A stretch of DNA of 64,000 nt from an uncultured Pelagibacteraceae bacterium (GCA_902580115.1 CACHJN010000002.1:1-64000); one strand, 5' to 3'; counted from the stretch's first letter, positions 16,476-25,596 are shown. A program made the numbers and translations. Notes: generated by a model not told the origin, from the letters alone.

Positions 16476-16503
16476 ATAAGGCCCGATTACTCGAGCCTTA
16501 TTT
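16474..16503. terminator. Hairpin between convergent genes
   Basis: AAATAAGGC (16474-16482) pairs with GCCTTATTT (16495-16503) around a 12 nt loop. It lies between the glycosyltransferase-like gene and amt, which converge here. The flanks are A/T-rich rather than a clean T-run, so it is a modest bidirectional terminator. Confidence 0.5.
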
Positions 16504-16524
16504 AAATAACAAACTATAGAAAAA

Positions 16525-17808
16525 TTAATCTCTAATGGAATAAGCTGACACGCCGACTTCAGCTTTATCTGTTCCAAGTCTCTCTGCAGATTTACTTATT
16601 CTTAAACCAATTGTTTCTTTAAGAATTCTAAATACTGCATAAGATAATACAAAACTAAAAACACATACTGAAATTACTCCAATAAACTGTGTTGCAAAAT
16701 TTGTATCATTGTTGCTTAATGGTACAACTAAAGTTCCGAAAATACCCGCAAACATGTGCACTGGAATAGCTCCAACAACATCGTCTAAGGCTTTACTTTC
16801 TAAAAATTTAGTTCCGAAATACATTATAACCGCGCCCATTGCTCCGATACACATTGCTAGTATTGGACCAGGCGTTAGTGGTTCTGCCGTTATAGCAACT
16901 AGTCCTGCAAGAGCACCGTTTAACATCATTACAATATCTGTTTTACCATTTAATAAACGAGTTAAGGCTGCACCAGCTACTGTCCCTGCCGCTCCAGCTA
17001 AGTGAGTGTTAACTGCAATTTTACTAATTGCATTTACATCGTCAAAAGTGCCCATAGCTAATTGGCTGAAACCATTAAATCCAAACCAACCAAACCATAA
17101 TAAGAATGTACCTAAAGTTACTAATGGAATACTAGAAGCTGCGAAAGGTTCCATAGATCTTTTTTGTCCTCTTGGACCAAATCTCCCTTCTCGAGCCCCT
17201 AATACAATTACTCCGGCTAAAGCTGCAGCGCCACCACATGCATGCACAAGTGTTGACCCGGCAAAATCAGAAAAGCCAGCTGTGCTTAACCAACCTCCCC
17301 CCCATTGCCATCCCATTGATATTGGATAAATTAAACCTGCCATAAAAGCAGCAAATATAAAGAACGGCCAAATCTTTATTCGCTCTGCTACTGCACCTGA
17401 AACTATTGATGCTGTTGCACAAACAAACATGGTTTGAAAAAACCAATCAGAATGCCCAGAATAACCAGTTCCCATTTCAGTACCATCGCTCCATATTGAA
17501 AATGAACCAATATATCCACCTTCAGGAATTCCATATGCTAAATTATAACCAACTAAGAAAAATACTATTGAGCAAATTGCAAATTTACCTATATTTTTAG
17601 CTGCTATTGTAGAAACACTTTTTGTTGTAACAAGTCCACTTTCTAACATACAAAATCCAGCGGCCATGAAAGCAACTAAAACTCCGCCAATGTAAAATGC
17701 CAATGAATTGAAAATATATTGACCTTCTTCAGACATTGTAGTTTCTGCAAAACTTGATGTCGTTAAAATTGATAAGAATATTAAAATTAAAATTAAATTT
17801 TTTTTCAT
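16525..17808 (-). CDS. amt: Ammonium transporter (Amt), copy 1
   Basis: An Amt/MEP/Rh channel of 427 residues when started at the ATG at 17806-17808, which has GAGGGGG upstream and opens a clean signal peptide (MKKNLILILIFLSILTTSSFAE). A longer in-frame start at 17877 adds 23 implausible residues. Family segments include SIVSGAVAERIKIWPFF, the twin-histidine sites in STLVHACGGAAALAG and IPVHMFAGIFGT, and eleven expected helices. It moves ammonium or ammonia into the cell. A closely related copy lies immediately upstream on the same strand. No glnK is adjacent. Confidence 0.93.
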   Translation of the reverse strand: MKKNLILILIFLSILTTSSFAETTMSEEGQYIFNSLAFYIGGVLVAFMAAGFCMLESGLVTTKSVSTIAAKNIGKFAICSIVFFLVGYNLAYGIPEGGYIGSFSIWSDGTEMGTGYSGHSDWFFQTMFVCATASIVSGAVAERIKIWPFFIFAAFMAGLIYPISMGWQWGGGWLSTAGFSDFAGSTLVHACGGAAALAGVIVLGAREGRFGPRGQKRSMEPFAASSIPLVTLGTFLLWFGWFGFNGFSQLAMGTFDDVNAISKIAVNTHLAGAAGTVAGAALTRLLNGKTDIVMMLNGALAGLVAITAEPLTPGPILAMCIGAMGAVIMYFGTKFLESKALDDVVGAIPVHMFAGIFGTLVVPLSNNDTNFATQFIGVISVCVFSFVLSYAVFRILKETIGLRISKSAERLGTDKAEVGVSAYSIRD

Positions 17809-17892
17809 TGTTCCCCCTCGTTGACACGCATATTTCATTTTTAGGTAAGTTGTAAAATAGTGACTATGGCATAACACATATGTAAAATTTGC

Positions 17893-17924
17893 ATAAAAAA
17901 AAGGCCCAGCGGGGGCTGGGCCTT
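17893..17924 (-). terminator. Rho-independent terminator after amt copy 2
   Basis: On the reverse strand AAGGCCCAGC pairs with GCTGGGCCTT (10 pairs, 4 nt loop; 17924-17901) and runs into eight T residues. It is the strongest terminator in the window and should separate the transcripts of the two amt genes. Confidence 0.88.
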
Positions 17925-17969
17925 AATTTTTCTCCAACTAACGAGGGAGGAGATAAGTTAGAAACGTTA

Positions 17970-19262
17970 TTAGTCTCTTATACCGTAAGCTATTACACCA
18001 ACTTCTGCTTTGTCAGTTCCTAGTCTTTCAGCTTCTTTACTAATTCTTAATCCAATTGTGCTCTTAATAGCTTGGAAAACAACTAGTGAGACTACAAATA
18101 CGAATACAACAACTGAAATTGTTCCAAGGAATTGAGCTCCAAAAGAAACATCTCCATTTGTTAATGGTACTGCTAATGTACCCCATACTCCAGCTACTAA
18201 GTGAGCTGGTATGGCTCCAACAACATCGTCAATTTTCATTTTGAATAATAGTTTTGTTGAGAAATACATTAATATTCCTGCTATTGCTCCGATGAAAATT
18301 GCTGCTAATGGACTTGGTGTTAATGGTTCAGCAGTGATACCTACTAGTCCTGCAATAGCTCCATTTAACATCATAACCACATCAGTTTTACCACCAATCA
18401 ATCTTGACATTGTTGCAGCAGCTAATACTCCACCACCTGCAGCCAAATTCGTATTGATATAAATTGTTGCGACTGAAGACACATCTTCTAGTGTTCCAGC
18501 GGCCAATTGAGATCCACCATTAAATCCAAACCAACCTAACCAAAGTATAAATACTCCTAAAGTTGCTAATGGAATTGATGATGCCGCAAACGGTGCCATC
18601 GGTTTAGCTTCGCCTTTTCCTGAGAATCTACCAGTTCTAGCACCTAATATGATTGCGCCTGCAAGAGCCGCAGCTCCTCCAGCAGCATGTACTAATGTTG
18701 AACCAGCAAAGTCTGAAAATCCAGCAACCGATAACCATCCGCCACCCCACTGCCAGCCCATTGAAATTGGATAAATAATTCCAGTTAAAATAGCTGCAAA
18801 TAGGAAGAATGGCCAAATTTTAATTCTTTCTGCTAACGTACCTGAAACGATAGACATTGTAGTTGCACAGAACACCATTTGAAAGAACCAATCAGAACCA
18901 TCAGAATAACCTGTCTCCAATGATGATGCGTCGCTCCATGGTGTAAATGAACCTATATATCCACCTTCTGGGATACCGTAAGCTAAGTTGTAACCAACCA
19001 ACCAGAACATAACTCCAGCGATTGAATAAAGACCTATATTTTTTGCACAGATTGCTGATACAGATTTTGATGTTACCAATCCTGACTCTAACATTGCGAA
19101 ACCTGCGGCCATCCACATGACCAAGAAACCTGACATTAAAAATAATAGGGTATTAAATATATATTGTACTTCTGCTGATACAGTTGTTTCCGCGTAACCT
19201 AATCCCGCAAAACCAAAGTATAGTGCTGCTCCAGCAAAAAAGTAACCTAAGTATTTTTTCAT
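17970..19262 (-). CDS. amt: Ammonium transporter (Amt), copy 2
   Basis: A 430-residue Amt paralogue with signal peptide (MKKYLGYFFAGAALYFGFAG). It carries SIVSGTLAERIKIWPFF, STLVHAAGGAAALAG and IPAHLVAGVWGT, so both pore histidines are kept. It is close to copy 1 throughout, including the C-terminal ISKEAERLGTDKAEVGV, which shows a tandem duplication. A strong terminator lies between the copies, so they can be regulated separately and may differ in affinity. Confidence 0.93.
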   Translation of the reverse strand: MKKYLGYFFAGAALYFGFAGLGYAETTVSAEVQYIFNTLLFLMSGFLVMWMAAGFAMLESGLVTSKSVSAICAKNIGLYSIAGVMFWLVGYNLAYGIPEGGYIGSFTPWSDASSLETGYSDGSDWFFQMVFCATTMSIVSGTLAERIKIWPFFLFAAILTGIIYPISMGWQWGGGWLSVAGFSDFAGSTLVHAAGGAAALAGAIILGARTGRFSGKGEAKPMAPFAASSIPLATLGVFILWLGWFGFNGGSQLAAGTLEDVSSVATIYINTNLAAGGGVLAAATMSRLIGGKTDVVMMLNGAIAGLVGITAEPLTPSPLAAIFIGAIAGILMYFSTKLLFKMKIDDVVGAIPAHLVAGVWGTLAVPLTNGDVSFGAQFLGTISVVVFVFVVSLVVFQAIKSTIGLRISKEAERLGTDKAEVGVIAYGIRD

Positions 19263-19360
19263 AACACTCCCTTGTTTAATTAAAGTGTGCTTATAAAATT
19301 TTAAAAATTAAATGAGGAGTGATTTGTCTAAAAATGAGCTATGCAGTTTTTGCAAGTAGT

Positions 19361-19395
19361 TTAGCCCTTATTTGATTTTATCAAATAAGGGCTAA
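19361..19395. terminator. 15-pair inverted repeat downstream of hup
   Basis: The arms 19361-19375 and 19381-19395 are perfect complements (TTAGCCCTTATTTGA and its inverse) around a 5 nt loop. It sits 10 bp after the HU stop on the reverse strand. No T-run follows on that strand, so it could end the hup mRNA or simply protect its 3' end. Confidence 0.6.
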
Positions 19396-19404
19396 AAATA
19401 AGAT

Positions 19405-19680
19405 TTAACGATTAAACATTTCTTTTAAGCTTTTAGCTGGTAAAAACTTAACTTTTTGAGATGCAGCTATTTGAATTGACTCTCCTGTTCTTGGGTTTCT
19501 TCCTACTCTAGCTTTTCTTTTAGCTACTTTATAAGTGCCAAAACCAGCGATTTTCACAGTATCGTCGTTCTTTAGCGCGTCCAAAATAATTGTCGTTATT
19601 GAGTCAAAAGTTCTTTCAGCATCAGCTTTACTTTGGCCCAATGTGGACGATATTTTTGCTACTAGTTGTTTTTTATTCAT
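19405..19680 (-). CDS. hup: DNA-binding protein HU
   Basis: A 91-residue histone-like protein. MNKKQLVAKISSTLGQSKAD at the start, the GFGTYKVAKRKAR beta strand and the DNA-bending arm GRNPRTGE (about residues 61-68) are all typical of HU. It binds and bends DNA without sequence preference. The A+T-rich spacer before it (about 140 bp to the next gene) probably holds its promoter. Confidence 0.95.
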   Translation of the reverse strand: MNKKQLVAKISSTLGQSKADAERTFDSITTIILDALKNDDTVKIAGFGTYKVAKRKARVGRNPRTGESIQIAASQKVKFLPAKSLKEMFNR

Positions 19681-19822
19681 TTTTGCCCCTAGGTTAATTC
19701 TAATCTCAACAAAAACTGAGTAAAATCAACATTATTTTTAGTATTAAATAAAAATATTAACACTAAATATAGTATTTCAAAAAGTGTTGATTTTACTTAC
19801 TTTTTTGTGGGTAAAAAGTGGC

Positions 19823-20938
19823 TTAAAATAAGCCTAAATCTTTAAGATCGTTAAAGGTCGTGAAAAACATAAGAGAAAACAGCAAAAATAACCCGATTCG
19901 AAAAAAACCTTCTTGAGTTTTTTGGGAAAGTGGTTTGCCTAGTATTTTCTCAAACGCATAAAACATTAGGTGTCCGCCATCTAAAAGAGGAATTGGAAAT
20001 AAATTTATTAAACCTAAACTTATCGAAATATAAGCCATAATACTTAAAAAAGCTATTAAGCCGAATTGAGCAACCTGACCTGTTATTTTTGCTATTCGTA
20101 TGGGTCCACCTAATTGTGAACTATCCCCTTTTCCTTGAAACATTGATCCTACAAATTTTAAAGTGGTTTTCGTTACAAACCATGTTTCTCCCACCGCATA
20201 ATACATAGCTTTGGTTGGCCCTAATTTTTGTTTATCAAATTCATTATTAAGAGGAGATATTTTTATACCAATAATTTTCCTTTTAACTTTATTGCCTAAA
20301 TTATCTTCACTCATTACTTCTTTAGGTTCTATTATGAATGACAACTCTTGCTCATTTCTTAAAACTTTAATTTCAACATTTTCATTTGTTGTTGCATTAA
20401 TATGTGTAGAAACCTCTAAAACACTACTTATTTTATTATCATTTATTTCTGTAATAACATCATTCACTTTTAATCCTGATGAAAAGGCTGGGCTATTTTC
20501 TTGTACTTCAGATATTTTAGCCGGAGTAAAATCTTTGCCGGAAAACATATATATAAAGGTAAAAATGATGATGGCCAAAATAAAATTTGCTAATGGACCT
20601 CCGAAGACAATTAATGATCTTTGGTAAAGAGGTTTTACAACAAAAAGTTTTTTCCTATCACTCTCATTATATTTTTTTAAAAGCTCCGCTTGTTCAGCTT
20701 GACTAAAAACGTTTCTATCACCAAAAAACTTAACATACCCACCTAAAGGTATTAAACAGAATTTCCATCTCGTTCCATTTTTGTCGTTAATACCGAATAA
20801 TTCTCTACCGAAACCTATTGAGAAATCAGTGACACCTACACCGTATTTTCTAGCAAAATAATAATGGCCGTATTCATGAACGAATACAACTATGGTAAGT
20901 AAAACAATAAATGGTATTATAAAATTTAAAATTTCCAT
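19823..20938 (-). CDS. rseP: Site-2 intramembrane protease, RseP/RIP type
   Basis: A 371-residue membrane metalloprotease. The zinc motif HEYGH lies in the first helix (VVFVHEYGHYYFARK), a PDZ domain spans about residues 135-200 (AKISEVQENSPAFSSGLKVN), and the second metal site is in INLFPIPLLDGGH near residue 316. It cleaves anti-sigma factors or signal peptides in the membrane. In many alphaproteobacteria it sits in a bamA/lpxD cluster; here it follows a LysR gene with a 13 bp overlap, so genome context has been rearranged. Confidence 0.92.
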   Translation of the reverse strand: MEILNFIIPFIVLLTIVVFVHEYGHYYFARKYGVGVTDFSIGFGRELFGINDKNGTRWKFCLIPLGGYVKFFGDRNVFSQAEQAELLKKYNESDRKKLFVVKPLYQRSLIVFGGPLANFILAIIIFTFIYMFSGKDFTPAKISEVQENSPAFSSGLKVNDVITEINDNKISSVLEVSTHINATTNENVEIKVLRNEQELSFIIEPKEVMSEDNLGNKVKRKIIGIKISPLNNEFDKQKLGPTKAMYYAVGETWFVTKTTLKFVGSMFQGKGDSSQLGGPIRIAKITGQVAQFGLIAFLSIMAYISISLGLINLFPIPLLDGGHLMFYAFEKILGKPLSQKTQEGFFRIGLFLLFSLMFFTTFNDLKDLGLF

Positions 20939-21816
20939 TCATTTACCTTACTAAAAAGAAAATTTCTGAACGCAACTAATCTAGCATTATTTTTAAGTGA
21001 TTCTGGATAAACAAAATGTGTTTCTGTTGGTTTGCCAGGCTCAGTTGGTAAAACTTTTGTAATACCGCTTATATTGTGTGCTATATAGTCTGGTAATGCT
21101 GCTAAACCAACTCCACTTTGAACTGCTAATAATAGTCCGTAAACGCTATTTACTTTTAATAAAGATTTCCTTTTTTTTCCATCTTTTGTACCTACTTTTA
21201 ATACCCAGTCTGGATTATAAACAGGAGATGGTGCGCCTTTACCGTAAGTAATGAATTTATGTTTATCTAAATCCTTTAAAGTTTTTGGATAACCATTTTT
21301 TTCTAAATAATCATTTGACCCATAAATGTGATAGTTGAAATCAACAAACTTTTTTTGAATTAAATTGAGTTGTTTTGGTCTTCTCATTCTGATAGCTACA
21401 TCGGCTTGACGAGTTGCTAAATCAAGTTCTTTATCATCAAATATTAATTCTATTTCAATACCAGGGTTTAAATCCATAAATTCTTTTATTCGAGGGGTTA
21501 ACCATGTGGTTCCAAAGCTCACAACAGTAGTGACAACAAGTTTGCCGCTCAATTTATCTTTTTCTTCACTTAAATTAGACTCTACATCCTTAAGTTTTGA
21601 AATTACCTCATGCGCTGTTTTAAAAAGGTATTTGCCGTTATCTGTAAGAGCTAATCCCCTAGCGTGTCTCTCAAAAAGCTTTATTTTTAGGTCGCTTTCT
21701 AAAGATTGGATTTGTCTACTAATAGCTGATTGGCTTAAATTCAAAATCGTTGATGCTTTTGTAAAGCTACTAGCTTCAGCAACTGTATGAAATATCTTTA
21801 ATTTATCCCAGTCCAT
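20926..21816 (-). CDS. LysR-family transcriptional regulator
   Basis: A 296-residue LysR protein. The winged helix-turn-helix covers residues 1-60 (ASSFTKASTILNLSQSAISR), followed by a linker helix and the effector-binding domain beginning KLSGKLVVTT. It lies 16 bp after acuI and overlaps rseP at its 3' end, so it could control the acryloyl-CoA reductase gene just upstream. That link is inference only, as LysR regulators usually face their targets. Confidence 0.92.
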   Translation of the reverse strand: MDWDKLKIFHTVAEASSFTKASTILNLSQSAISRQIQSLESDLKIKLFERHARGLALTDNGKYLFKTAHEVISKLKDVESNLSEEKDKLSGKLVVTTVVSFGTTWLTPRIKEFMDLNPGIEIELIFDDKELDLATRQADVAIRMRRPKQLNLIQKKFVDFNYHIYGSNDYLEKNGYPKTLKDLDKHKFITYGKGAPSPVYNPDWVLKVGTKDGKKRKSLLKVNSVYGLLLAVQSGVGLAALPDYIAHNISGITKVLPTEPGKPTETHFVYPESLKNNARLVAFRNFLFSKVNEWKF

Positions 21817-21832
21817 TAGAGAAGATTATAGA

Positions 21833-22834
21833 TTATTTGTTAGGATTTACTATAGCTCTTCCAAAGAACTTGCCTTCCAGAAGCTTTGGATATGTGTCTA
21901 AAAGTTCGGAAAATGAAAGAGATTTTGTAAATGATTTTAATTTATTAAAATCTATAAGTTTAACAGCTTCATTCCATAAAAATTCTCTTCTTCTAATTGA
22001 GGCGCCAGAAGAGTCGATTCCCCATAGTTTTACTCCTCTTATTATAAAAGGCATAACAGTCGTGTTTATTTTTATTCCCCCTGCGTTTCCACAAGATGCA
22101 ACGATACCATTTGGCTTTACCTGGGCTAATATTTTTGTAAGTGATGGTCCACCCACGGTATCAACGACACCGTCCCAAGTTCCTTTTTCTAATAATTTAC
22201 TTTCTCCTTCAAATTCTTTTCTATCAATAATATTTTTTGCACCTAGATCTTTCAAATAATCATTTTTATCTTTTTTTCCTGTCACAGCATGAACATTGTA
22301 ACCCATTTTTGATAAAATCATAACAGCGATGCTACCTACTCCACCAGTAGCTCCGGTTACAAGAACGTCGTTTACTTTTTCACCTAAAAGGAGTTCTTCT
22401 CTTGCTTTAATCGCAAATGAACATTGTAAAGCTGTAAACCCTGCAGTGCCTAACATCATAGATTGTTCAGCATCAATGTTTTTTGGATTCTTAATTAAGA
22501 AATTTGAGTCTACTTTTGCGTACTGTGAAAACCCACCATAATACATTTCTCCAACTCTAAATCCTGTGCAAATTACATTTTCATCCTTTTTAAACTTATC
22601 GTCACTGCTTTCGACAACTTTTCCAGAAAAATCAATACCAGGAACAAATGGAAATTTTCTAACTATTTTTCCACCATCTTTAAGAATTAAAGCATCCTTA
22701 TAATTTAAACTTGAATAATCAATTTTAATTAAAACATTACCATCTTTTAAATGACTGCTGTCGATCTCTTTGATATCTCTTGTAAATTTATCGTTTTGGT
22801 TATTTATAACTACTGCTTTGAATTTTACAGTCAT
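21833..22834 (-). CDS. acuI: Acryloyl-CoA reductase, AcuI/YhdH family
   Basis: A 333-residue zinc-less MDR oxidoreductase. The NADPH fold is VLVTGATGGVGSIAVMILSKMG near residues 158-179, and typical AcuI/YhdH segments include SSLNYKDALILKDGGK and FPFVPGIDFSGKV. AcuI reduces acryloyl-CoA to propionyl-CoA, which removes the toxic acrylate made when DMSP is cleaved. SAR11 cells are DMSP consumers, so this is a reasonable physiological role. A generic quinone oxidoreductase role is the alternative. Its start abuts the folE stop, with a 1 bp overlap. Confidence 0.8.
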   Translation of the reverse strand: MTVKFKAVVINNQNDKFTRDIKEIDSSHLKDGNVLIKIDYSSLNYKDALILKDGGKIVRKFPFVPGIDFSGKVVESSDDKFKKDENVICTGFRVGEMYYGGFSQYAKVDSNFLIKNPKNIDAEQSMMLGTAGFTALQCSFAIKAREELLLGEKVNDVLVTGATGGVGSIAVMILSKMGYNVHAVTGKKDKNDYLKDLGAKNIIDRKEFEGESKLLEKGTWDGVVDTVGGPSLTKILAQVKPNGIVASCGNAGGIKINTTVMPFIIRGVKLWGIDSSGASIRRREFLWNEAVKLIDFNKLKSFTKSLSFSELLDTYPKLLEGKFFGRAIVNPNK

Positions 22835-23442
22835 TATTTTCCGATATGTTTTAAATATCTATTTTGAAGAGAAAGATCTTCTTTGAATGTTCCTAAAAAA
22901 TAATTTGTAAGAGTCATCGCTTTTTCTTTTTTAATACCTCGCATAGTCATACACTGATGGGAGGCATCTATAGTTACGGCTACACCTTTTGCTTCTAATC
23001 CACTCATTAATGTCTTAGCTATTTGCATATTTAATCTTTCTTGAGTTTGTAATCTCTTAGCATAAACTTCAACGGTTCTAGCTAGTTTACTTAAACCAAC
23101 AACTTTTTTATTTGGAATATAAGCGATATGAATTACACCGATAATTGGAGCCATGTGATGCTCACAATGACTCTCAAAAGAAATATTTTTTTCTAAAACC
23201 ATGTCATCATATCCATCAACATCTCCAAAAGTTTTATTTAGAACTTTGTTGGCATCTTGATGATATCCACTGAAATACTCCTTAAATGCTTTAACTACTC
23301 TTTTTGGTGTTTCTTTAAGACCTTCTCTATCCGGATTTTCTCCTATCCACTTCAGAATAGTTTTGAAAGCATCCTCTGCTTCTTTATCAGTTACTCCGCT
23401 CTGATTTATCGATGATTTTTCTAAATCTTTGACTAATTTCAT
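22834..23442 (-). CDS. folE: GTP cyclohydrolase I
   Basis: A 202-residue enzyme of the first pterin step, GTP to 7,8-dihydroneopterin triphosphate. The zinc site is in FESHCEHHMAPIIGV near residues 109-123 and SHQCMTMRG near 178-186, and GLSKLARTVEVYAKRLQTQE is the classic signature. It feeds tetrahydrofolate synthesis, which the gcv system depends on. It diverges from hisI and its stop overlaps the start of acuI. Confidence 0.96.
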   Translation of the reverse strand: MKLVKDLEKSSINQSGVTDKEAEDAFKTILKWIGENPDREGLKETPKRVVKAFKEYFSGYHQDANKVLNKTFGDVDGYDDMVLEKNISFESHCEHHMAPIIGVIHIAYIPNKKVVGLSKLARTVEVYAKRLQTQERLNMQIAKTLMSGLEAKGVAVTIDASHQCMTMRGIKKEKAMTLTNYFLGTFKEDLSLQNRYLKHIGK

Positions 23443-23520
23443 AATTTTTTAGACATTATTATAGGACATATGTTGTTAATGCAAATTGCTATTTTGTCTT
23501 TTTTTCACTATTTTAGCTAC

Positions 23521-23988
23521 ATGTTTAAAAAAAGAGACAGTGTTTTTGAAGTTGAAGAAGGAAAATTTTTATCTCCTAAATTTGATAGCCAAGGCCTAAT
23601 TCCGGTAATTACAACGGACAGTAAAACTGGAGAAGTTTTGATGCATGGATATATGAATTCTGAAGCTTTGAAAAAAACTATAGAAACAAAAGAAGCTCAT
23701 TACTGGAGCAGGTCAAGAAAATCTATTTGGCACAAAGGAAAAACAAGTGGTTTTACTCAAAAAGTAATTCAAATAAGAATAGATGATGATCAAGATTCTG
23801 TTTGGTTAAGTGTTGATATAGGAAATGGTGCTAGTTGTCACGTGGGTTATAAATCATGTTTTTATAGATCGATACCATTGGGTAAAATAGATCATTCTGA
23901 AAAAGTTGAAATGAAATTTGAAGAAAAAGAGAAAAAATTTGATCCAGAAAAAGTTTATAAAGGACAACCTAATCCAACTAAACTTTAA
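23521..23988 (+). CDS. hisI: Phosphoribosyl-AMP cyclohydrolase
   Basis: A 155-residue enzyme for the third histidine step when read from the ATG at 23521. An ATG at 23470 would add a hydrophobic stretch absent from the family. Key segments are HYWSRSRKSIWHKGKTSG, the metal-binding DDDQDSVWLSVDIGNG, and the C-terminal SCHVGYKSCFYR with two zinc cysteines. In most relatives the first metal motif is DCD; here the middle cysteine is Asp (DDD). No other early his gene is in the window. The next gene starts 2 bp after the stop. Confidence 0.92.
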   Translation: MFKKRDSVFEVEEGKFLSPKFDSQGLIPVITTDSKTGEVLMHGYMNSEALKKTIETKEAHYWSRSRKSIWHKGKTSGFTQKVIQIRIDDDQDSVWLSVDIGNGASCHVGYKSCFYRSIPLGKIDHSEKVEMKFEEKEKKFDPEKVYKGQPNPTKL

Positions 23989-23990
23989 AG

Positions 23991-24368
23991 ATGTCTAAAG
24001 AAACTCAAAAAAATGTTTTTGGCGAACCTCTCGAACCTTGTTCAAATGAACCTTTAACGGGTTGGTTTAGAGATGGTTGTTGCAACACTGACAAAAATGA
24101 TCGTGGAGTTCATACTGTGTGTGCAAAAGTTACTAGTGAATTTTTAGAATGGTCCAAAAAAGTAGGAAATGATTTAATCACACCACATCCCGAGTTTGGT
24201 TTTCCCGGTCTAAAAGATGGAGATTGTTGGTGTGTATGTGCTACTTGGTATGCGAGGTCTATTGAAGAGAATAAAGCTTGTACTGTTTTTTTAAAGAAAA
24301 CAAATATCAAAACACTCGAATTAATACCTTTAGAAAAATTAAAAAAATTTGCTGCTGATTTGTCTTAG
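23991..24368 (+). CDS. DUF2237 family protein
   Basis: A 125-residue protein with the unmistakable DUF2237 pattern: NVFGEPLEPCSNEPLTGWFR, then DGCCNTDKNDRGVHTVCAKVT, GNDLITPHPEFGFPGLKDGD and WCVCATWYARSIEE. It is cysteine-rich (seven Cys) and may bind metal, but its function is unknown. It follows hisI by 2 bp and overlaps the end of the TPR protein gene on the other strand by 4 bp. Confidence 0.9.
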   Translation: MSKETQKNVFGEPLEPCSNEPLTGWFRDGCCNTDKNDRGVHTVCAKVTSEFLEWSKKVGNDLITPHPEFGFPGLKDGDCWCVCATWYARSIEENKACTVFLKKTNIKTLELIPLEKLKKFAADLS

Positions 24369-24853
24369 TAAATTTTTGATCCTCGAGTTTTAATTATTAA
24401 CTCAAGTTCTTGAAATTCTTTACAGTTACAGTTCTTAAGGACTGCCAGTCTTTCTTTTGCTTTTTCAATTCTATTTGTTTGCACATAAAGTTCGCCTAGA
24501 TATTCATTAATTCCGTTGTGCTTTGGATCTAAGCTTAAGCCTTTTAGATAAAACTTTTCTGCTTCATTAAAATTTCCAGACTTTCTTGATGTAAAACCCA
24601 TATAATTTAATATGTCCGGGTTGTTTTTGTCTTTTTTATTAGCTGTTTCTAACTTGTTAAAAGCTTCTTTATATAGTTTAACTGCTTTATCTTTTTTATC
24701 TTTTTTCTCAAGCTTTCCTGCTCTTTTAATTAATTTTACAGCTTCGTCATACATTGAGATTTTTGAAGAACTTCCTCCACTATCTCCACCCGCTGCAAGT
24801 GCGAAATTGTTTATAAGGTAAAAACTTATTAAAATAATTAGAATTTTTTTCAT
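24365..24853 (-). CDS. Exported TPR-repeat protein
   Basis: A 162-residue protein with an N-terminal signal peptide (MKKILIILISFYLINNFALA). A lysine-rich helical stretch follows (AGKLEKKDKKDKAVKLYKEA), then about three tetratricopeptide repeats, the clearest being YLKGLSLDPKHNGINEYLGE. TPR arrays mediate protein contacts, here in the periplasm. A Cys pair, NCNCKEF, near the end is notable. The partner is unknown. Confidence 0.85.
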   Translation of the reverse strand: MKKILIILISFYLINNFALAAGGDSGGSSSKISMYDEAVKLIKRAGKLEKKDKKDKAVKLYKEAFNKLETANKKDKNNPDILNYMGFTSRKSGNFNEAEKFYLKGLSLDPKHNGINEYLGELYVQTNRIEKAKERLAVLKNCNCKEFQELELIIKTRGSKIY

Positions 24854-24885
24854 AATACGAATTTAATATTTTTTTTTTTTATTTG

Positions 24886-25596
24886 TCATGCGACAGATGA
24901 TCTTCCTCCGTCAACCCCTATAATCTGTCCTGTTATCCAAGAACTATCTTTACTTAATAAAAAATTTACTAAAGAAGAAAAATCATCACCTTCACCTATT
25001 CTTTTCAATGCATGCATTTTTGCAATACTTTCAGCCATCTTTTCATTTTTCAACATTGATCCAGCCATCTTTGATTTAGATAGGCTTGGCGCGATACAAT
25101 TTACTCTTACATGTGGTGCAAACTCAGCAGCCAATGCAACCGTTAAACCTTCTACACCTGCTTTTGCAGAACTTATAATACTATGATTTAAAAATCCCTT
25201 TCTAGCAGCAACGGTTGAAAATAAAACTATGGAACCTTTATTTTTTTTTAATTTATCATAAGTCGATCTTATAATTTCTGTTGCAGATATAAGATTTAAA
25301 TTAAAGCACTGCATGTAATCACTTTTTTTTGTAAGTTTTAAAGGCTTAAGATCTATTGACCCTACACAAAAAGCTAAACCATCAATTTCTTCATTTCCTA
25401 AGTCGCTAATAATTTTATCACTAAAATTTTCGTTTAGTACATCGGCCACAGTAAAGGAAGAGCCAAGTTCATTCGCTAAACTTGAGATTTCTTTCTCATT
25501 CCTTCCTACTAAATGAGTTTTTCCACCATTTTTTTGGATATTTCTTGAAACTGCGGATCCAATAGAACCAGTAGCGCCTATAATTAATTTTTTCAT
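24886..25596 (-). CDS. Short-chain dehydrogenase-like protein lacking the catalytic Tyr
   Basis: A 236-residue Rossmann protein starting at the ATG at 25594-25596. The longer frame to 25698 has no SDR-like content. The NAD(P) motif GATGSIGSA is at residues 7-15. The catalytic region reads FSTVAARKGFLNHSIISSAK: Lys145 is present but the expected Tyr is Ile141, and the Ser is present (127). It ends in the family-type GQIIGVDGGRS. It may be a binding protein or use an altered mechanism. It diverges from the photolyase gene by 85 bp, suggesting shared control. Confidence 0.85.
   Translation of the reverse strand: MKKLIIGATGSIGSAVSRNIQKNGGKTHLVGRNEKEISSLANELGSSFTVADVLNENFSDKIISDLGNEEIDGLAFCVGSIDLKPLKLTKKSDYMQCFNLNLISATEIIRSTYDKLKKNKGSIVLFSTVAARKGFLNHSIISSAKAGVEGLTVALAAEFAPHVRVNCIAPSLSKSKMAGSMLKNEKMAESIAKMHALKRIGEGDDFSSLVNFLLSKDSSWITGQIIGVDGGRSSVA

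Noticed and set aside
23470-23520. Upstream ATG for hisI
   Set aside because: The extra 17 residues are hydrophobic and not found in the family; 23521 gives the usual length.
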